DNA from: Pseudarthrobacter psychrotolerans | Lineage (GTDB): Bacteria; Actinomycetota; Actinomycetes; Actinomycetales; Micrococcaceae | Direction of reading: 5' to 3' | Length of the DNA: 64,000 bases | NCBI RefSeq assembly: GCF_009911795.1 | Contig: NZ_CP047898.1 | Span: 620,001 to 684,000, forward strand | Shown here: one piece after another, positions 43,831 through 52,524 of the stretch | Layout: the number at the start of each line of letters is the position of its first letter | Numbering within the stretch: the first letter of the stretch is position 1 | The notes under the pieces: model-generated | Seen by the model: only the letters and a program-made list of their open reading frames with translations | What the model was told of the DNA's origin: nothing | Databases searched by the model: none | Made by a program: the position numbers and the translations under genes

Positions 43831-45076
43831 TTAGGCCATCAGGCCCTGCAAGGCGTCAGCCAGCGTTTGTGCCCCGGTTTCGGCGTCCTCGTCGACAACG
43901 TGTTCCTCGGGGAGTGGGACACTCCACTCGGGTTCCGGACGAAGACCATGGCTGTTGGGACATAGGGCGCCAGTACGCCGGCGTCGTGTCCGGCCCCGGT
44001 GTCCAGGATAGGAGCCTGCGGGAGGGCCAGCTGGAGCTCCTTCTGCAGGGCGGGATCGAAGTGCACGGTGGGGCTCAGGGATTCCTCGCGGAGCTCCACG
44101 GTGCAGCCTTCCTCGGCCGCGATGAGCCGGGCCTGGGCATGGATGGCCTCCACAACGTGCGCTGTCACGGCGTCGTCGGGGTGACGGACGTCCAGCCAGA
44201 AGTCCACACGTGAGGCAATCACGTTGGTTCCCCCGGTACAGGCTGAAGGCGTCCCACGGTTGCCCGCGCCTGGGCCTGGTTGCGGGCGATGTCGCGGATG
44301 GCCACGACCATCCGGGACGCTGACACCATGGGGTCGTGCCGGTCGGCCATCAGTGTTGTTCCGGCGTGGTTGCCCTGGCCACCAACGCTGAGGCGCCAAC
44401 GCCCGTGCCCGAGGATTGATGAGGCGATGGCGATGGGCTGGTTTAGGTCGATCAGGCCGCGGCCTTGTTCAACGTGCAGTTCAACGAACGCGCCGATCTG
44501 GCCCAGAAGCTTCTCGTCCCGGCCGATGAAGCGTGGGTCCAGGCCGTTGGCCTTGGCCACGTCGGCGAAGGTTGAGCCGTCCTGGTCGCGGAGGTTCCGG
44601 GCCTTGTCGGGGTCGATCGCACCGGTCATCAGGCGCGAACCAAGGCAGGCGACACCGAACCTCGAGCCCTCTTCTTCGGGAAAGACCACTACCGCAAGTG
44701 GCCGGGCGGGTGTGGAGATCCGGGATTTGAGGATGTCCACGGCCACCAGGGCGGAGGCTACGCCCAGGGGGCCGTCAAAGGCTCCGCCGCCGGGTACGGA
44801 GTCGAGGTGGCTGCCGGTCACCAGGCTGTTGCTGCGGTCGCCGCCGGGTACATCCCACCAGGCCCAGATGGCCCCGTTGCGGTCCGTCTCAACAGCCAGG
44901 CCGCGCTTCGCCGCCTGTTCAATGAACCAGTGGCGCAGGTCGAGCTCTGCGGTGGAATACACGGGCCGGGTGTAGCCGCCACGGAGCGCGTCGGTGCCGG
45001 TGCCGGCGATCTCAGCCAGGAGGCCGGTGACGGTTGCGGCCGGACCTTGGGTTGAGGTTTCGGTGGCGGCGGTCAT
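43831..45076 (-). pseudogene. M20-family amidohydrolase (AllC/carbamoylase type) with two one-base deletions
   Basis: ATG 45076 overlaps the stop of the upstream flavoenzyme gene (ATGA). Metal-site motifs are TGSHLDSVPGGGAFDGPLGV, FPEEEGSRFG, FVELHVEQGRGL and GQGNHAGTTLMADRHD. This is the pattern of allantoate amidohydrolase or N-carbamoyl-L-amino-acid hydrolase. The frame is lost at the C run 44230-44234, continues as GGTNVIASRVDFWLDVRHPD, and is lost again at the G run 43909-43912. The natural end EEHVVDEDAETGAQTLADAL closes at TAA 43833-43831. Both lesions are single missing bases in homopolymers. The restored enzyme of about 415 residues is normal in length. Confidence 0.85.
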
Positions 45077-46236
45077 GCGTGTGCACCTGCTTCCACGTGG
45101 CCGGCCTGGGCTGCCAGCCGGAACTGGTCCGGAACCGAAGCGGTGCCCGTGGCCAGCCCGGCGGCGAGCTGGCCGATCAGCGGCGCGAACTTGGCGCCAT
45201 GTCCCGAGCAGGGGGAGAGGATGGTGATGCCGTCCACGCGGTCCAGGATGAAGTCCTCATTGGGGGTGTTCGTGAACAGGCAGGTGGTCTCGGCATACGG
45301 TTCCGGAATCAGCCCCGGCATGTACTGCTTCACGTATTCGATGACCCGGCGACGGTTGGCGGGATCAATCTGTCCGTCCTGGTCCGCGGCCGACGGCAGG
45401 ATCTTGCCGCCGTTGTATTCGGCGACCTTCTGCCCTCGGAAGTCCGCATCGCGGCCGCCCGGCAGGCCATACGCCTGCCAGCCTGCGCGCTTGTGGATGA
45501 ACGTGGGCCACGGCGATTCCGCCTGGTCCGGCTGATCGGCGTAGGGGAAGTGGTAGGCCTGTTCCTGGCGCACCTGGATCTGCGGAATGGCAGACAGGAA
45601 CGACGACGGTAGAGACAGTGAGCCCAGGAGCTGTGGAAGCCAGCCGCCGGCTGCGACGATCACGTTGGCGGCGTGCAGGGACCGGCCGTCTTCGGAAGTC
45701 AACACGTAGCCGCCGTTGGCTGCCGTGATGGAGGCAACGGCCCAGTTGTTGTGGAGCTGCGCTCCGTGGGCCACCGCCTGGTCCACCATGGAAGCCACGG
45801 ATTCGTGCGCGTCGATGACGCCGGCGTCGGGGTGCCACAGGACCTGGGTGTCAAAGGCGATCTGGGGCCAGCGCTCCGAGGCTGCTTGGGCGCTCAGAAG
45901 CTCATGGTCGATGCCGCGCCCGGCGAGGACCGCGGCGAGGCGTTCCGGCTGGCGGACCTGGCCGTAATCCACGGCGCCCGTCGGGGTGATGAGCTGCTTG
46001 CCGCTCAGACGGGCCAGCTCATCCCACCCGGCCTTCGCTTCCTGCACCAGGGCGGTGTAGAAATCCTCGGGGTAGGCGTAGCGGAAGATCCGGGCCGAGC
46101 CATGGGAGCTTCCGGCATCGTTCGCGGGGGTTGAACGTTCGAGCAGGGCAACGTCGTGGCCGCGGGCGGCGAGATGCCACGCGGTGGCAGCTCCAGACAG
46201 TCCCGCGCCGACAACGGCGTATTCGGTCGATTCCAT
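45073..46236 (-). CDS. Monomeric sarcosine oxidase / N-methyl amino-acid oxidase
   Basis: The product has 387 residues from ATG 46236. FAD is bound by AVVGAGLSGAATAWHLAARG, the motif GSSHGSARIFRYAY marks the MSOX/SolA family, and SPCSGHGAKFAPLIG carries the Cys that links FAD covalently. Such enzymes oxidatively demethylate sarcosine, N-methyltryptophan or N-methylproline, or oxidise proline or pipecolate, releasing formaldehyde and H2O2. It is coupled to the downstream amidohydrolase gene and divergent from a LysR regulator. No TGTGATCACA site lies in front of it, so the LysR protein probably controls it. Confidence 0.9.
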   Translation of the reverse strand: MESTEYAVVGAGLSGAATAWHLAARGHDVALLERSTPANDAGSSHGSARIFRYAYPEDFYTALVQEAKAGWDELARLSGKQLITPTGAVDYGQVRQPERLAAVLAGRGIDHELLSAQAASERWPQIAFDTQVLWHPDAGVIDAHESVASMVDQAVAHGAQLHNNWAVASITAANGGYVLTSEDGRSLHAANVIVAAGGWLPQLLGSLSLPSSFLSAIPQIQVRQEQAYHFPYADQPDQAESPWPTFIHKRAGWQAYGLPGGRDADFRGQKVAEYNGGKILPSAADQDGQIDPANRRRVIEYVKQYMPGLIPEPYAETTCLFTNTPNEDFILDRVDGITILSPCSGHGAKFAPLIGQLAAGLATGTASVPDQFRLAAQAGHVEAGAHA

Positions 46237-46365
46237 GAGTGCCTCCTGGGGAATGGGATGGGCTCGATGACTTCGCCCGGGTATACAACCAGTAACTCAC
46301 CCCTGATAACACTGCGTCCAATATAATTTAACACAGAATTATTAGCGTCAATCGAAAGAATCATC

Positions 46366-47244
46366 ATGGAGCTCCGGCAGCTGCGGTACTTCCTCGTCGT
46401 CGCGGACGAACTGCACTTCGGCCGGGCCGCCGAACGCCTGCACATAACCCAGCCGCCACTCACAGTCGCCGTCAGGAAGCTGGAGCGCGAGCTGGGAGTC
46501 CAGCTCTTTGACCGGACCACCCGCCGCGTGACGCTGACCGCGGCGGGCCAGGCGTTCAAGGAGCGGATCCAGGCTGCCGTTTCGGACATCGACGACGCGG
46601 CCGGGGATGTCGCCGACGTCGCAGCAGGCAAGAGCGGCAAGATCAGGGTGGGATTCGTCAGTTCAGCGAGCTACACCACCGTTCCCGAAGCCATCCGGGC
46701 CTTCCGCCAACAGTGCCCGCGCATAGACCTGGTCCTGAATCCGCTCACCAGCGGGGAGCAGATTGAGCAGTTGCTGGACGGGAACCTTGATCTCGGACTC
46801 ATCCGGGATCCGGGTGACATCCCCGGGCTGAACCTTGAACTGCTGAGCACGGAGGACCTGGTGGTGGTCCTTCCCGACACACACCACCTGGCGGCCGCGA
46901 AGGAAATTCGCCCCCAGGATCTCGAGGGGGAACCCATGATCCTTTTTCCCTACCGCCTGATGCCCGGGTACGTGACGCGGGTCCTCCGACTCTTCGATGC
47001 GCTGCGAACACCGCCGATCGTGGTGCAGCAGGCCATCCACCAAGAAACTGTCCTGGGCCTGGTCGCGGCAGGTCTGGGGATATCCGTCCTGCCGGAATCA
47101 GTGCAGCGGTTCCAGATGCCGGGGGTCACTACTCGCCGTTTTGCTGGCAGGCCGCAGACGGAACTCCATATGGCCCATGTATTTGGTCATTCGCCTGCCG
47201 TAGATGACTTCATCCTGTGCCTCAAGGGAGAAATTCCGACATAA
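46366..47244 (+). CDS. LysR-family transcriptional regulator
   Basis: The product has 292 residues from ATG 46366. The N-terminal helix-turn-helix is MELRQLRYFLVVADELHFGR followed by AAERLHITQPPLTVAVRKLE. The effector domain is a periplasmic-binding-like fold (KIRVGFVSSASYTTVPEAIR). It is divergent from the sarcosine-oxidase/amidohydrolase operon, with 129 bp of A/T-rich promoter region including TATAAT at 46322-46327. The usual LysR behaviour is activation of the divergent operon with a co-inducer, here probably its substrate. Confidence 0.93.
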   Translation: MELRQLRYFLVVADELHFGRAAERLHITQPPLTVAVRKLERELGVQLFDRTTRRVTLTAAGQAFKERIQAAVSDIDDAAGDVADVAAGKSGKIRVGFVSSASYTTVPEAIRAFRQQCPRIDLVLNPLTSGEQIEQLLDGNLDLGLIRDPGDIPGLNLELLSTEDLVVVLPDTHHLAAAKEIRPQDLEGEPMILFPYRLMPGYVTRVLRLFDALRTPPIVVQQAIHQETVLGLVAAGLGISVLPESVQRFQMPGVTTRRFAGRPQTELHMAHVFGHSPAVDDFILCLKGEIPT

Positions 47245-47250
47245 GCCTTG

Positions 47251-47260
47251 TGTGATCACA
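47251..47260. promoter_or_regulatory. TGTGATCACA operator, site 5
   Basis: Perfect copy (CTTGTGTGATCACATATC) 83 bp before the Ldh-family/amine-oxidase operon. Confidence 0.75.
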
Positions 47261-47342
47261 TATCCCAGAAGTATCCTGAGCGGACTTCTAAGTTGGCCGC
47301 CGTTCCGGGCTGCCGACGCTTCCCAAATACAGAGGAAGTCCC

Positions 47343-48347
47343 ATGCTCCAGCCAGTCGCCGTCGTCGAACGTTTGTGCATCCAGGCTGCGCAGGAAGCCG
47401 GCGCTGCTGAGGCCGCTGCGGCGGCGCTGGCCGATGCCATCATCCACGCGGAGCTGCGTGGCCGCAGCTCCGTCGGTGTTTCGCACCTCTTCGACTACCT
47501 TGCCGGGCTGGAATCAGGTGCCATCAACGGGGCGGCGGTGCCGCTCATCTCAGTCCGGGGCGGAATCATCGCCTGCGATGCCGGCAAAGGCATCCCTCAC
47601 ACCGGGTTTCTCGAGGCTGTCGACACAATCCTGGATGTGGCCGGCACCCATGGCTGCGCCGTCTTCCTGCAGAACAATTCGTACACTTGCGGTGAGCTCG
47701 GCTATTTCACGGACCGCCTGGCCGAAGCCGGACTGGTCTCTCTTGCCGCGGCAAATTCCCCCGCCCTGATGGCAGTGGGTTCCAGCGGGCGACGGGTTCT
47801 GGGGACAAACCCGATATCTTTCGCCGCCCCCACCGGTGCCCAGCAGCCTTTCCTCATCGACCAGGCATCAACTGAGACAGCATTCGTAGCCGTCCGCGAG
47901 GCGGCGGCGGCCGGAAGGGCAATACCAGCCGGGTGGGCTGTCGATTCCCAGGGTGAGCCGACCACAGATTCCCGTGCCGCCGTCGAAGGTTCCCTTTTGC
48001 CCTACGGAGGCCACAAAGGCGCCAACATGGCGCTCGTAGCAGAGGTGCTGGCCGGACTGGCAGGCGGACTCTGGTCGGTCGATGCGCCGTCATTCACCGA
48101 AGGAAGTGCAAGCCCCGAAATTGGCATGACTGTCCTGGCCATTAATCCGCGCTTCGCCGATGCGGCTTTCCCGCTAAGGCTTGGCGCACATTTGGACCGG
48201 CTATCCCGGGACTACCAGGTACGGATCCCGGGACGGCGCCCGGAGGGCACAGCAGGCAAAGGCGAATTGGAGATCGATAGCGGGCTGTTCGAGAAACTTC
48301 AGTCCGCCGCGCAGAAAAACACGAACAGAAAGTCGGGACAAGCATGA
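47343..48347 (+). CDS. Ldh-family NAD(P)H-dependent reductase (DpkA-like subgroup)
   Basis: The product has 334 residues from ATG 47343, preceded by AGAGGAAG. LGTNPISFAAPTG and GGHKGANMALVAEVL are the cofactor motifs of the type-2 malate/lactate dehydrogenase (Ldh/AllD/DpkA) fold. The usual catalytic S-H-G motif in the N-terminal helix reads S-V-G here (ELRGRSSVGVSHLFDYL). I associate this with a cyclic-imino-acid reductase-like subgroup, but the substrate is not established. A plausible role is reduction of pyrroline-2-carboxylate, piperideine-2-carboxylate or an N-methyl imine made by the coupled oxidase. Its stop overlaps the next start (ATGA). Confidence 0.82.
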   Translation: MLQPVAVVERLCIQAAQEAGAAEAAAAALADAIIHAELRGRSSVGVSHLFDYLAGLESGAINGAAVPLISVRGGIIACDAGKGIPHTGFLEAVDTILDVAGTHGCAVFLQNNSYTCGELGYFTDRLAEAGLVSLAAANSPALMAVGSSGRRVLGTNPISFAAPTGAQQPFLIDQASTETAFVAVREAAAAGRAIPAGWAVDSQGEPTTDSRAAVEGSLLPYGGHKGANMALVAEVLAGLAGGLWSVDAPSFTEGSASPEIGMTVLAINPRFADAAFPLRLGAHLDRLSRDYQVRIPGRRPEGTAGKGELEIDSGLFEKLQSAAQKNTNRKSGQA

Positions 48348-49705
48348 ACGACATACACGATGTCGTGGTGGTCGGGGCGGGACCGGCGGGGCTGGGACTC
48401 GCATACGATCTCCGCGACCTGGATCTGGACATTCAGGTACTGGAAGCCGACGACGACATTGGCGGACGGACGCGGAGCCTCCAACTCGCCGGCGCCACTG
48501 TCAACACGGGTGCCATGTTCATCTACCGCGGAACGCGCGCCGAAGCGCTGGCGAAGGAACTGGGACAGGAAACCTTGCCGTTCCATCCGGCTACCTATGG
48601 TGTGCATATTGACGGCGTTACCTCCGTTGCGGGTTCCACCGCCGAAGTCGTCGAACGCCTACCGCTGCCTCTTGAGTCCAAGGACGCGCTGGTCGATTTC
48701 ATGGAAGGACTGGAGAGTGAGTACAGGGCAAATGTGTCGGGCGGAACCATCACCGCCAAGGCCGCGGGCCTGGAGCATGAAACCGTTGCCGCCAGGCTGG
48801 AAGGGCTCCCAGGGCCTGCCCGGAGCATCATTGAATCAGCGGTCCGGGGCGGTGCGGTGGGGGATGCGGCCCAACTGTCGGCCAAGTATGCTCTCCGCTA
48901 TCTCGCTAGCTACATCGCCCACGAATGCGACAACCGCCTCTACCCGGTGAACGGCATGCAGGCCCTTCCGCGCGCCCTCGCCGCCAATGCCGGCGCCCGG
49001 ACCTCCATTGCTACAGGCATGTGCGTCCACAGTGTGCGGCTACGGGATGATCTGGTTGAAGTTACTGCCGGTGACGGAGAGCGGCAGCGGGTGTTTCTCG
49101 CCCGCCACGTTGTGGTGACGGTGCCCGCTCCGCAGGTGGCAGGCCTGTGCCACGACCTGCCCCGCTGGAAGGTTGAGGCCCTGAGGGCGGCCGAGACGCC
49201 GGGCAGCACGACGCTCACCATTGCCGCCAACATAGAGGGCCTGCCGAAGTTCGCGGACTGGTCCTTCGTTTCGACTGTGGGTAAGAAGTTTGACGCCATC
49301 ATCAATCCGCAGCCCGGAGTTCTGCCGGCCGACGGAATCGTCAGGTTCACGTGCTACGGAAACTCGGCAGGATTCGTCCCGGGAATCGAAAGCGACGAAC
49401 AGCAGATACAGCGGTGGATCGAAGATTTCCTCGAGGTCGCGCCGGAGCTCCAAGGCCGGATTGTCGGGTCAGTGGCCACCACCTGGGAGCACTGCTTCTC
49501 CGTGCTGTCCCCGAAGCGAAACGACGCTTTGCCCGAGCTCCAACGCAGTATCGGCAATCTGCATTTCGCGGGGGACTACACCTCGGAGACGGCAGGTTCG
49601 CATGGTGCGTACGGGGAAGCCAGTCGTGTGGCGCAGTTGTTGCGAGAAGCCTTCGGGGAAGGGCCCACAAGCCCGTCCCACCGGGGACTATTAGCGTCTG
49701 GCTAA
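48344..49705 (+). CDS. Flavin-dependent amine oxidase
   Basis: This 453-residue protein has an N-terminal FAD motif DVVVVGAGPAGLGLAYDLRD, then VLEADDDIGGRTRSLQLAGA, the G-G-R-T/S signature of flavin monoamine oxidases. The C-terminal FAD-contact motif is LHFAGDYTSETAGSHGAYGE. It oxidises a primary or secondary amine to an imine with O2 or another acceptor; the substrate is not identifiable. It is translationally coupled to the Ldh-family reductase, which suggests the two act on one substrate. A terminator follows at 49733-49761. The gene is intact. Confidence 0.9.
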   Translation: MNDIHDVVVVGAGPAGLGLAYDLRDLDLDIQVLEADDDIGGRTRSLQLAGATVNTGAMFIYRGTRAEALAKELGQETLPFHPATYGVHIDGVTSVAGSTAEVVERLPLPLESKDALVDFMEGLESEYRANVSGGTITAKAAGLEHETVAARLEGLPGPARSIIESAVRGGAVGDAAQLSAKYALRYLASYIAHECDNRLYPVNGMQALPRALAANAGARTSIATGMCVHSVRLRDDLVEVTAGDGERQRVFLARHVVVTVPAPQVAGLCHDLPRWKVEALRAAETPGSTTLTIAANIEGLPKFADWSFVSTVGKKFDAIINPQPGVLPADGIVRFTCYGNSAGFVPGIESDEQQIQRWIEDFLEVAPELQGRIVGSVATTWEHCFSVLSPKRNDALPELQRSIGNLHFAGDYTSETAGSHGAYGEASRVAQLLREAFGEGPTSPSHRGLLASG

Positions 49706-49732
49706 TAGATGCATGCCCAGCAGTTGGCAGGA

Positions 49733-49761
49733 GAAGCGCAGCCCTCCGGGGACTGCGCTTC
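49733..49761 (+). terminator. Terminator after the amine oxidase gene
   Basis: GAAGCGCAG and CTGCGCTTC form a perfect 9-bp stem with an 11-base loop, followed by CTGTGTTT. Confidence 0.7.
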
Positions 49762-49823
49762 CTGTGTTTAGGGGGCTCCCTGCAGCTTCAAACTCTCCCA
49801 AAAAGATGCGCGAAAAGGGTGGT

Positions 49824-49833
49824 TGTGATCACA
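49824..49833. promoter_or_regulatory. TGTGATCACA operator, site 6
   Basis: Perfect copy (GGTTGTGATCACATATC) 168 bp upstream of the dimethylglycine-oxidase-like gene; the intervening A/T-rich DNA probably holds its promoter. Confidence 0.75.
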
Positions 49834-50000
49834 TATCTCATCTATACTGTGATTCAGCCGACGATTTTCGAGGTGTCTTGAACCTCGATGACGGTAACCA
49901 AATTCTTGCTTCACCGCTAAGGGCGCCAATGCGCGACTCCTGACGCTAACTCGACATTTTGACGTGAAACGTAGACGTCTCTGACCGTAAGGGAGATAAC

Positions 50001-52442
50001 GTGGCCACCGCCCGAATTGACGCAGACACCCGTATCCTCATCATTGGCGCCGGCGTCGTTGGTGCAGCGCTGGCCGACGATCTGACCCGGCACGGCATGA
50101 AGTCCGTAACAGTGGTGGACCAAGGTCCCCTGTACCGGACTGGTGGGTCCTCATCCCATGCCCCTGGCTTCGCGTTCCAGACGACAGGTTCGTCGGTGAT
50201 GTCCGAACTGGCCCGGCGAACACTCGACAAGCTGGACGGGCTGACATTGGATGGCCAGTGGATCCTCAAGCGGGTGGGCGGTCTCGAACTGGCTTGTGAC
50301 GGGGAACGGCTGGAGTACCTGCATCGCCGGCACAACCTCGCCCAGTCATGGGCCGTCCCGTCCCGGATCGTGTCCCCTGAAGAGTGCGGGAAGCTGTTCC
50401 CGGGCCTCGACAGTTCCGCCGTGCTCGGCGGACTGCACACGCCAACGGACGGAGTGGTCAAGGCCCTACGCGCCGTCGAATGGCAGGCCCGTCGTGCCAT
50501 TGCGAACGGGGCACGTTTTTATGGCCATACTGAGGTTACGGGGTTCCGTATGGAACGTGGACGCGTGACCGGCGTCGACGTCGGACGCACGCCGCCCGTG
50601 CCGGGCAACCCCTCCAAGGGTGACCAGCTTCCAGAAGGGACGTCCTTCCTGGAAGCCGATATCGTCGTCGTATGCGCCGGGCTCTGGGGCCCCGGGCTTG
50701 GCAAACTGCTGGGCCTGGAGCTTCCCATGGTCCCCATGGAGCACTGCTCCGCCTCCACCGACGCCCTGCCGTCGCTTGCCGGCTTCAGTGACGAGGAAGA
50801 GATCGACCAGCCCATGGTGCGGCACCAGGCCACCGGTTCCTACTTCCGCCAGGGCGGAGAGCGAATTCTGTGGGGAACCTACGAGCACCGCGTCATCCCC
50901 GTGGACCAGTCCCAGATCGCTTCCCCTGAGGACTTTGCCAGAACGCAGATTGAACCAGCCATCCATCCCCTGACGTGGAACGACGCCAAGGACGGGTGGA
51001 ACGAACTGAGGCGGCTGTTCCCGGAGGCGAACAGCTGCGAACCAGCAGAGGGATACAACGGAATCTTCTCGTTCACTCCGGACGGCAACCCGCTCCTCGG
51101 GGAGGTCCCGGGCATCAGGGGACTTTGGCTGGGCGAATCCGTGTGGCTGACCCAATCCGCAGGCGTGGCCGGCGTCCTGGCTGACTGGATTGTGACCGGA
51201 GATCCCGGCGTTGACACGACGAGCCTCGACTTCCGTCGCTTCGATCAAGCACACCTGACGCGCAGCGCCAGCATTGCGCGGGCCAGCGAGAACTACGACG
51301 AGGTCTACGACATCAGCCACCCGCGCAACCAGACGATGCAACTGAGGAAGTTCGCCACAACGCCCTTCTATGTTCGGCAGGAAGCCCTGAAGGCAGAGTT
51401 CGGGACTTCACAGGGCGGCTGGGAGCGTCCCCTGTGGTACGGCACTACCAAGGCGAATCAGCCAGCAGTGCCGCGGGACGCATGGGGGACGTACGGATGG
51501 TCTCCGTCCATTTCTGCCGAGGCGCGCCAGGCCGCAAACGGCGTTGGGCTCGTCGACAGGGGAGCGGTCAGCGTCTTCGAAGTCCGCGGTGAGGATGCCG
51601 GGAAGCATCTGGATGAAATCCTCGGCTCAGCTGTAACTTTGCAGGTCAACGGTTCAGCACACGCCCACCTGAAGAGTCCGTCCGGGGGTATGGCAGCTGT
51701 TCTGACAGTTTTGCGGACTGCTGACGACTCATTTCTCGTCATCGGCAGCAGCCCCGAGGACGTCTGGCATCTCCGCCGGAAGACTCCGCACTCTGACACG
51801 GTCACCGTTTCCGATTTGTCGTCAGCAACAACCGCGTTGGCGCTGATCGGTCCGGATGCAGCAACAGTTCTCGGTTCGGTCACGCGCGGTGCCGCCCCCG
51901 CGGCGAACTCACCCGAGACGCCAGTGCTCGACGTCGGAGGCGTTCCGGCCCGCGTCGTGGCAGAAACCGCCTCAGGTCTGGGCGGCTGGACACTTTATAC
52001 GGCCACAGAGCACGGCCTCTACCTCTGGGATCTCCTCGTTGAGGCCGGTGCGCAGCATGGGATTGCTCTCGTCGGCGACGAAGCATTCACAGCGCTGCGG
52101 ATTGCCAACGGAGTGCCTGCATTCGGTGTTGAGTACGGCCCCCGGGACAACGCCTTTGAAGCTGGCCTTGCCGGTCCTTCCACCGATGAGGGCGCACGTC
52201 CTGGGCACCGACTGCTCGTGCGCCTGAGAATGCGCAGCGATCTCCACGCCGTCGTCCCGGGTGAACCGGTGTCGAAGGACGGCTGCGTGGTCGGGTTCAT
52301 CACAAGTTCCGCCGAGGACCCCGCCTCAGGTCATTTCCTCGCTTTCGCCTGGGTCGACCCGGAAGTCGCGGCGGTGGGCGCTGAAGTGGAGATATCACAC
52401 CTCGACCAGCGTTGGGCGGCGTGCGTCGAGCGTTCCCGCTAA
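50001..52442 (+). CDS. Dimethylglycine oxidase / sarcosine dehydrogenase-like protein (DAO plus GcvT)
   Basis: The product has 813 residues from GTG 50001, preceded by AAGGGAG. Residues 10-390 are a FAD (DAO) domain starting LIIGAGVVGAALADDLTRHG. SSSHAPGFAFQTTGSS carries the His that binds FAD covalently in Arthrobacter dimethylglycine oxidase. From about residue 430 a tetrahydrofolate-binding GcvT-like region follows (EARQAANGVGLVDRGAVSVF, ALIGPDAATVLGS, GDEAFTALRIANGVPAFGVE). The enzyme family demethylates dimethylglycine or sarcosine and transfers the one-carbon unit to folate. With the sarcosine-oxidase-like gene it could complete betaine demethylation. It is the last gene of the TGTGATCACA regulon. 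Confidence 0.9.
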   Translation: MATARIDADTRILIIGAGVVGAALADDLTRHGMKSVTVVDQGPLYRTGGSSSHAPGFAFQTTGSSVMSELARRTLDKLDGLTLDGQWILKRVGGLELACDGERLEYLHRRHNLAQSWAVPSRIVSPEECGKLFPGLDSSAVLGGLHTPTDGVVKALRAVEWQARRAIANGARFYGHTEVTGFRMERGRVTGVDVGRTPPVPGNPSKGDQLPEGTSFLEADIVVVCAGLWGPGLGKLLGLELPMVPMEHCSASTDALPSLAGFSDEEEIDQPMVRHQATGSYFRQGGERILWGTYEHRVIPVDQSQIASPEDFARTQIEPAIHPLTWNDAKDGWNELRRLFPEANSCEPAEGYNGIFSFTPDGNPLLGEVPGIRGLWLGESVWLTQSAGVAGVLADWIVTGDPGVDTTSLDFRRFDQAHLTRSASIARASENYDEVYDISHPRNQTMQLRKFATTPFYVRQEALKAEFGTSQGGWERPLWYGTTKANQPAVPRDAWGTYGWSPSISAEARQAANGVGLVDRGAVSVFEVRGEDAGKHLDEILGSAVTLQVNGSAHAHLKSPSGGMAAVLTVLRTADDSFLVIGSSPEDVWHLRRKTPHSDTVTVSDLSSATTALALIGPDAATVLGSVTRGAAPAANSPETPVLDVGGVPARVVAETASGLGGWTLYTATEHGLYLWDLLVEAGAQHGIALVGDEAFTALRIANGVPAFGVEYGPRDNAFEAGLAGPSTDEGARPGHRLLVRLRMRSDLHAVVPGEPVSKDGCVVGFITSSAEDPASGHFLAFAWVDPEVAAVGAEVEISHLDQRWAACVERSR

Positions 52443-52524
52443 GAACCAATTCGGGCCGTCGTCCGGTCATGCGTGTTCCTATCTGTTTTTACATGGGATG
52501 CATGGAAAGGAGGAACAAGTCGCC

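Noticed and set aside
32525..49833. TGTGATCACA as a CRP/cAMP site
   Set aside because: CRP sites need about six bases between TGTGA and TCACA; here there are none. The two local GntR/FCD regulators are better candidates.
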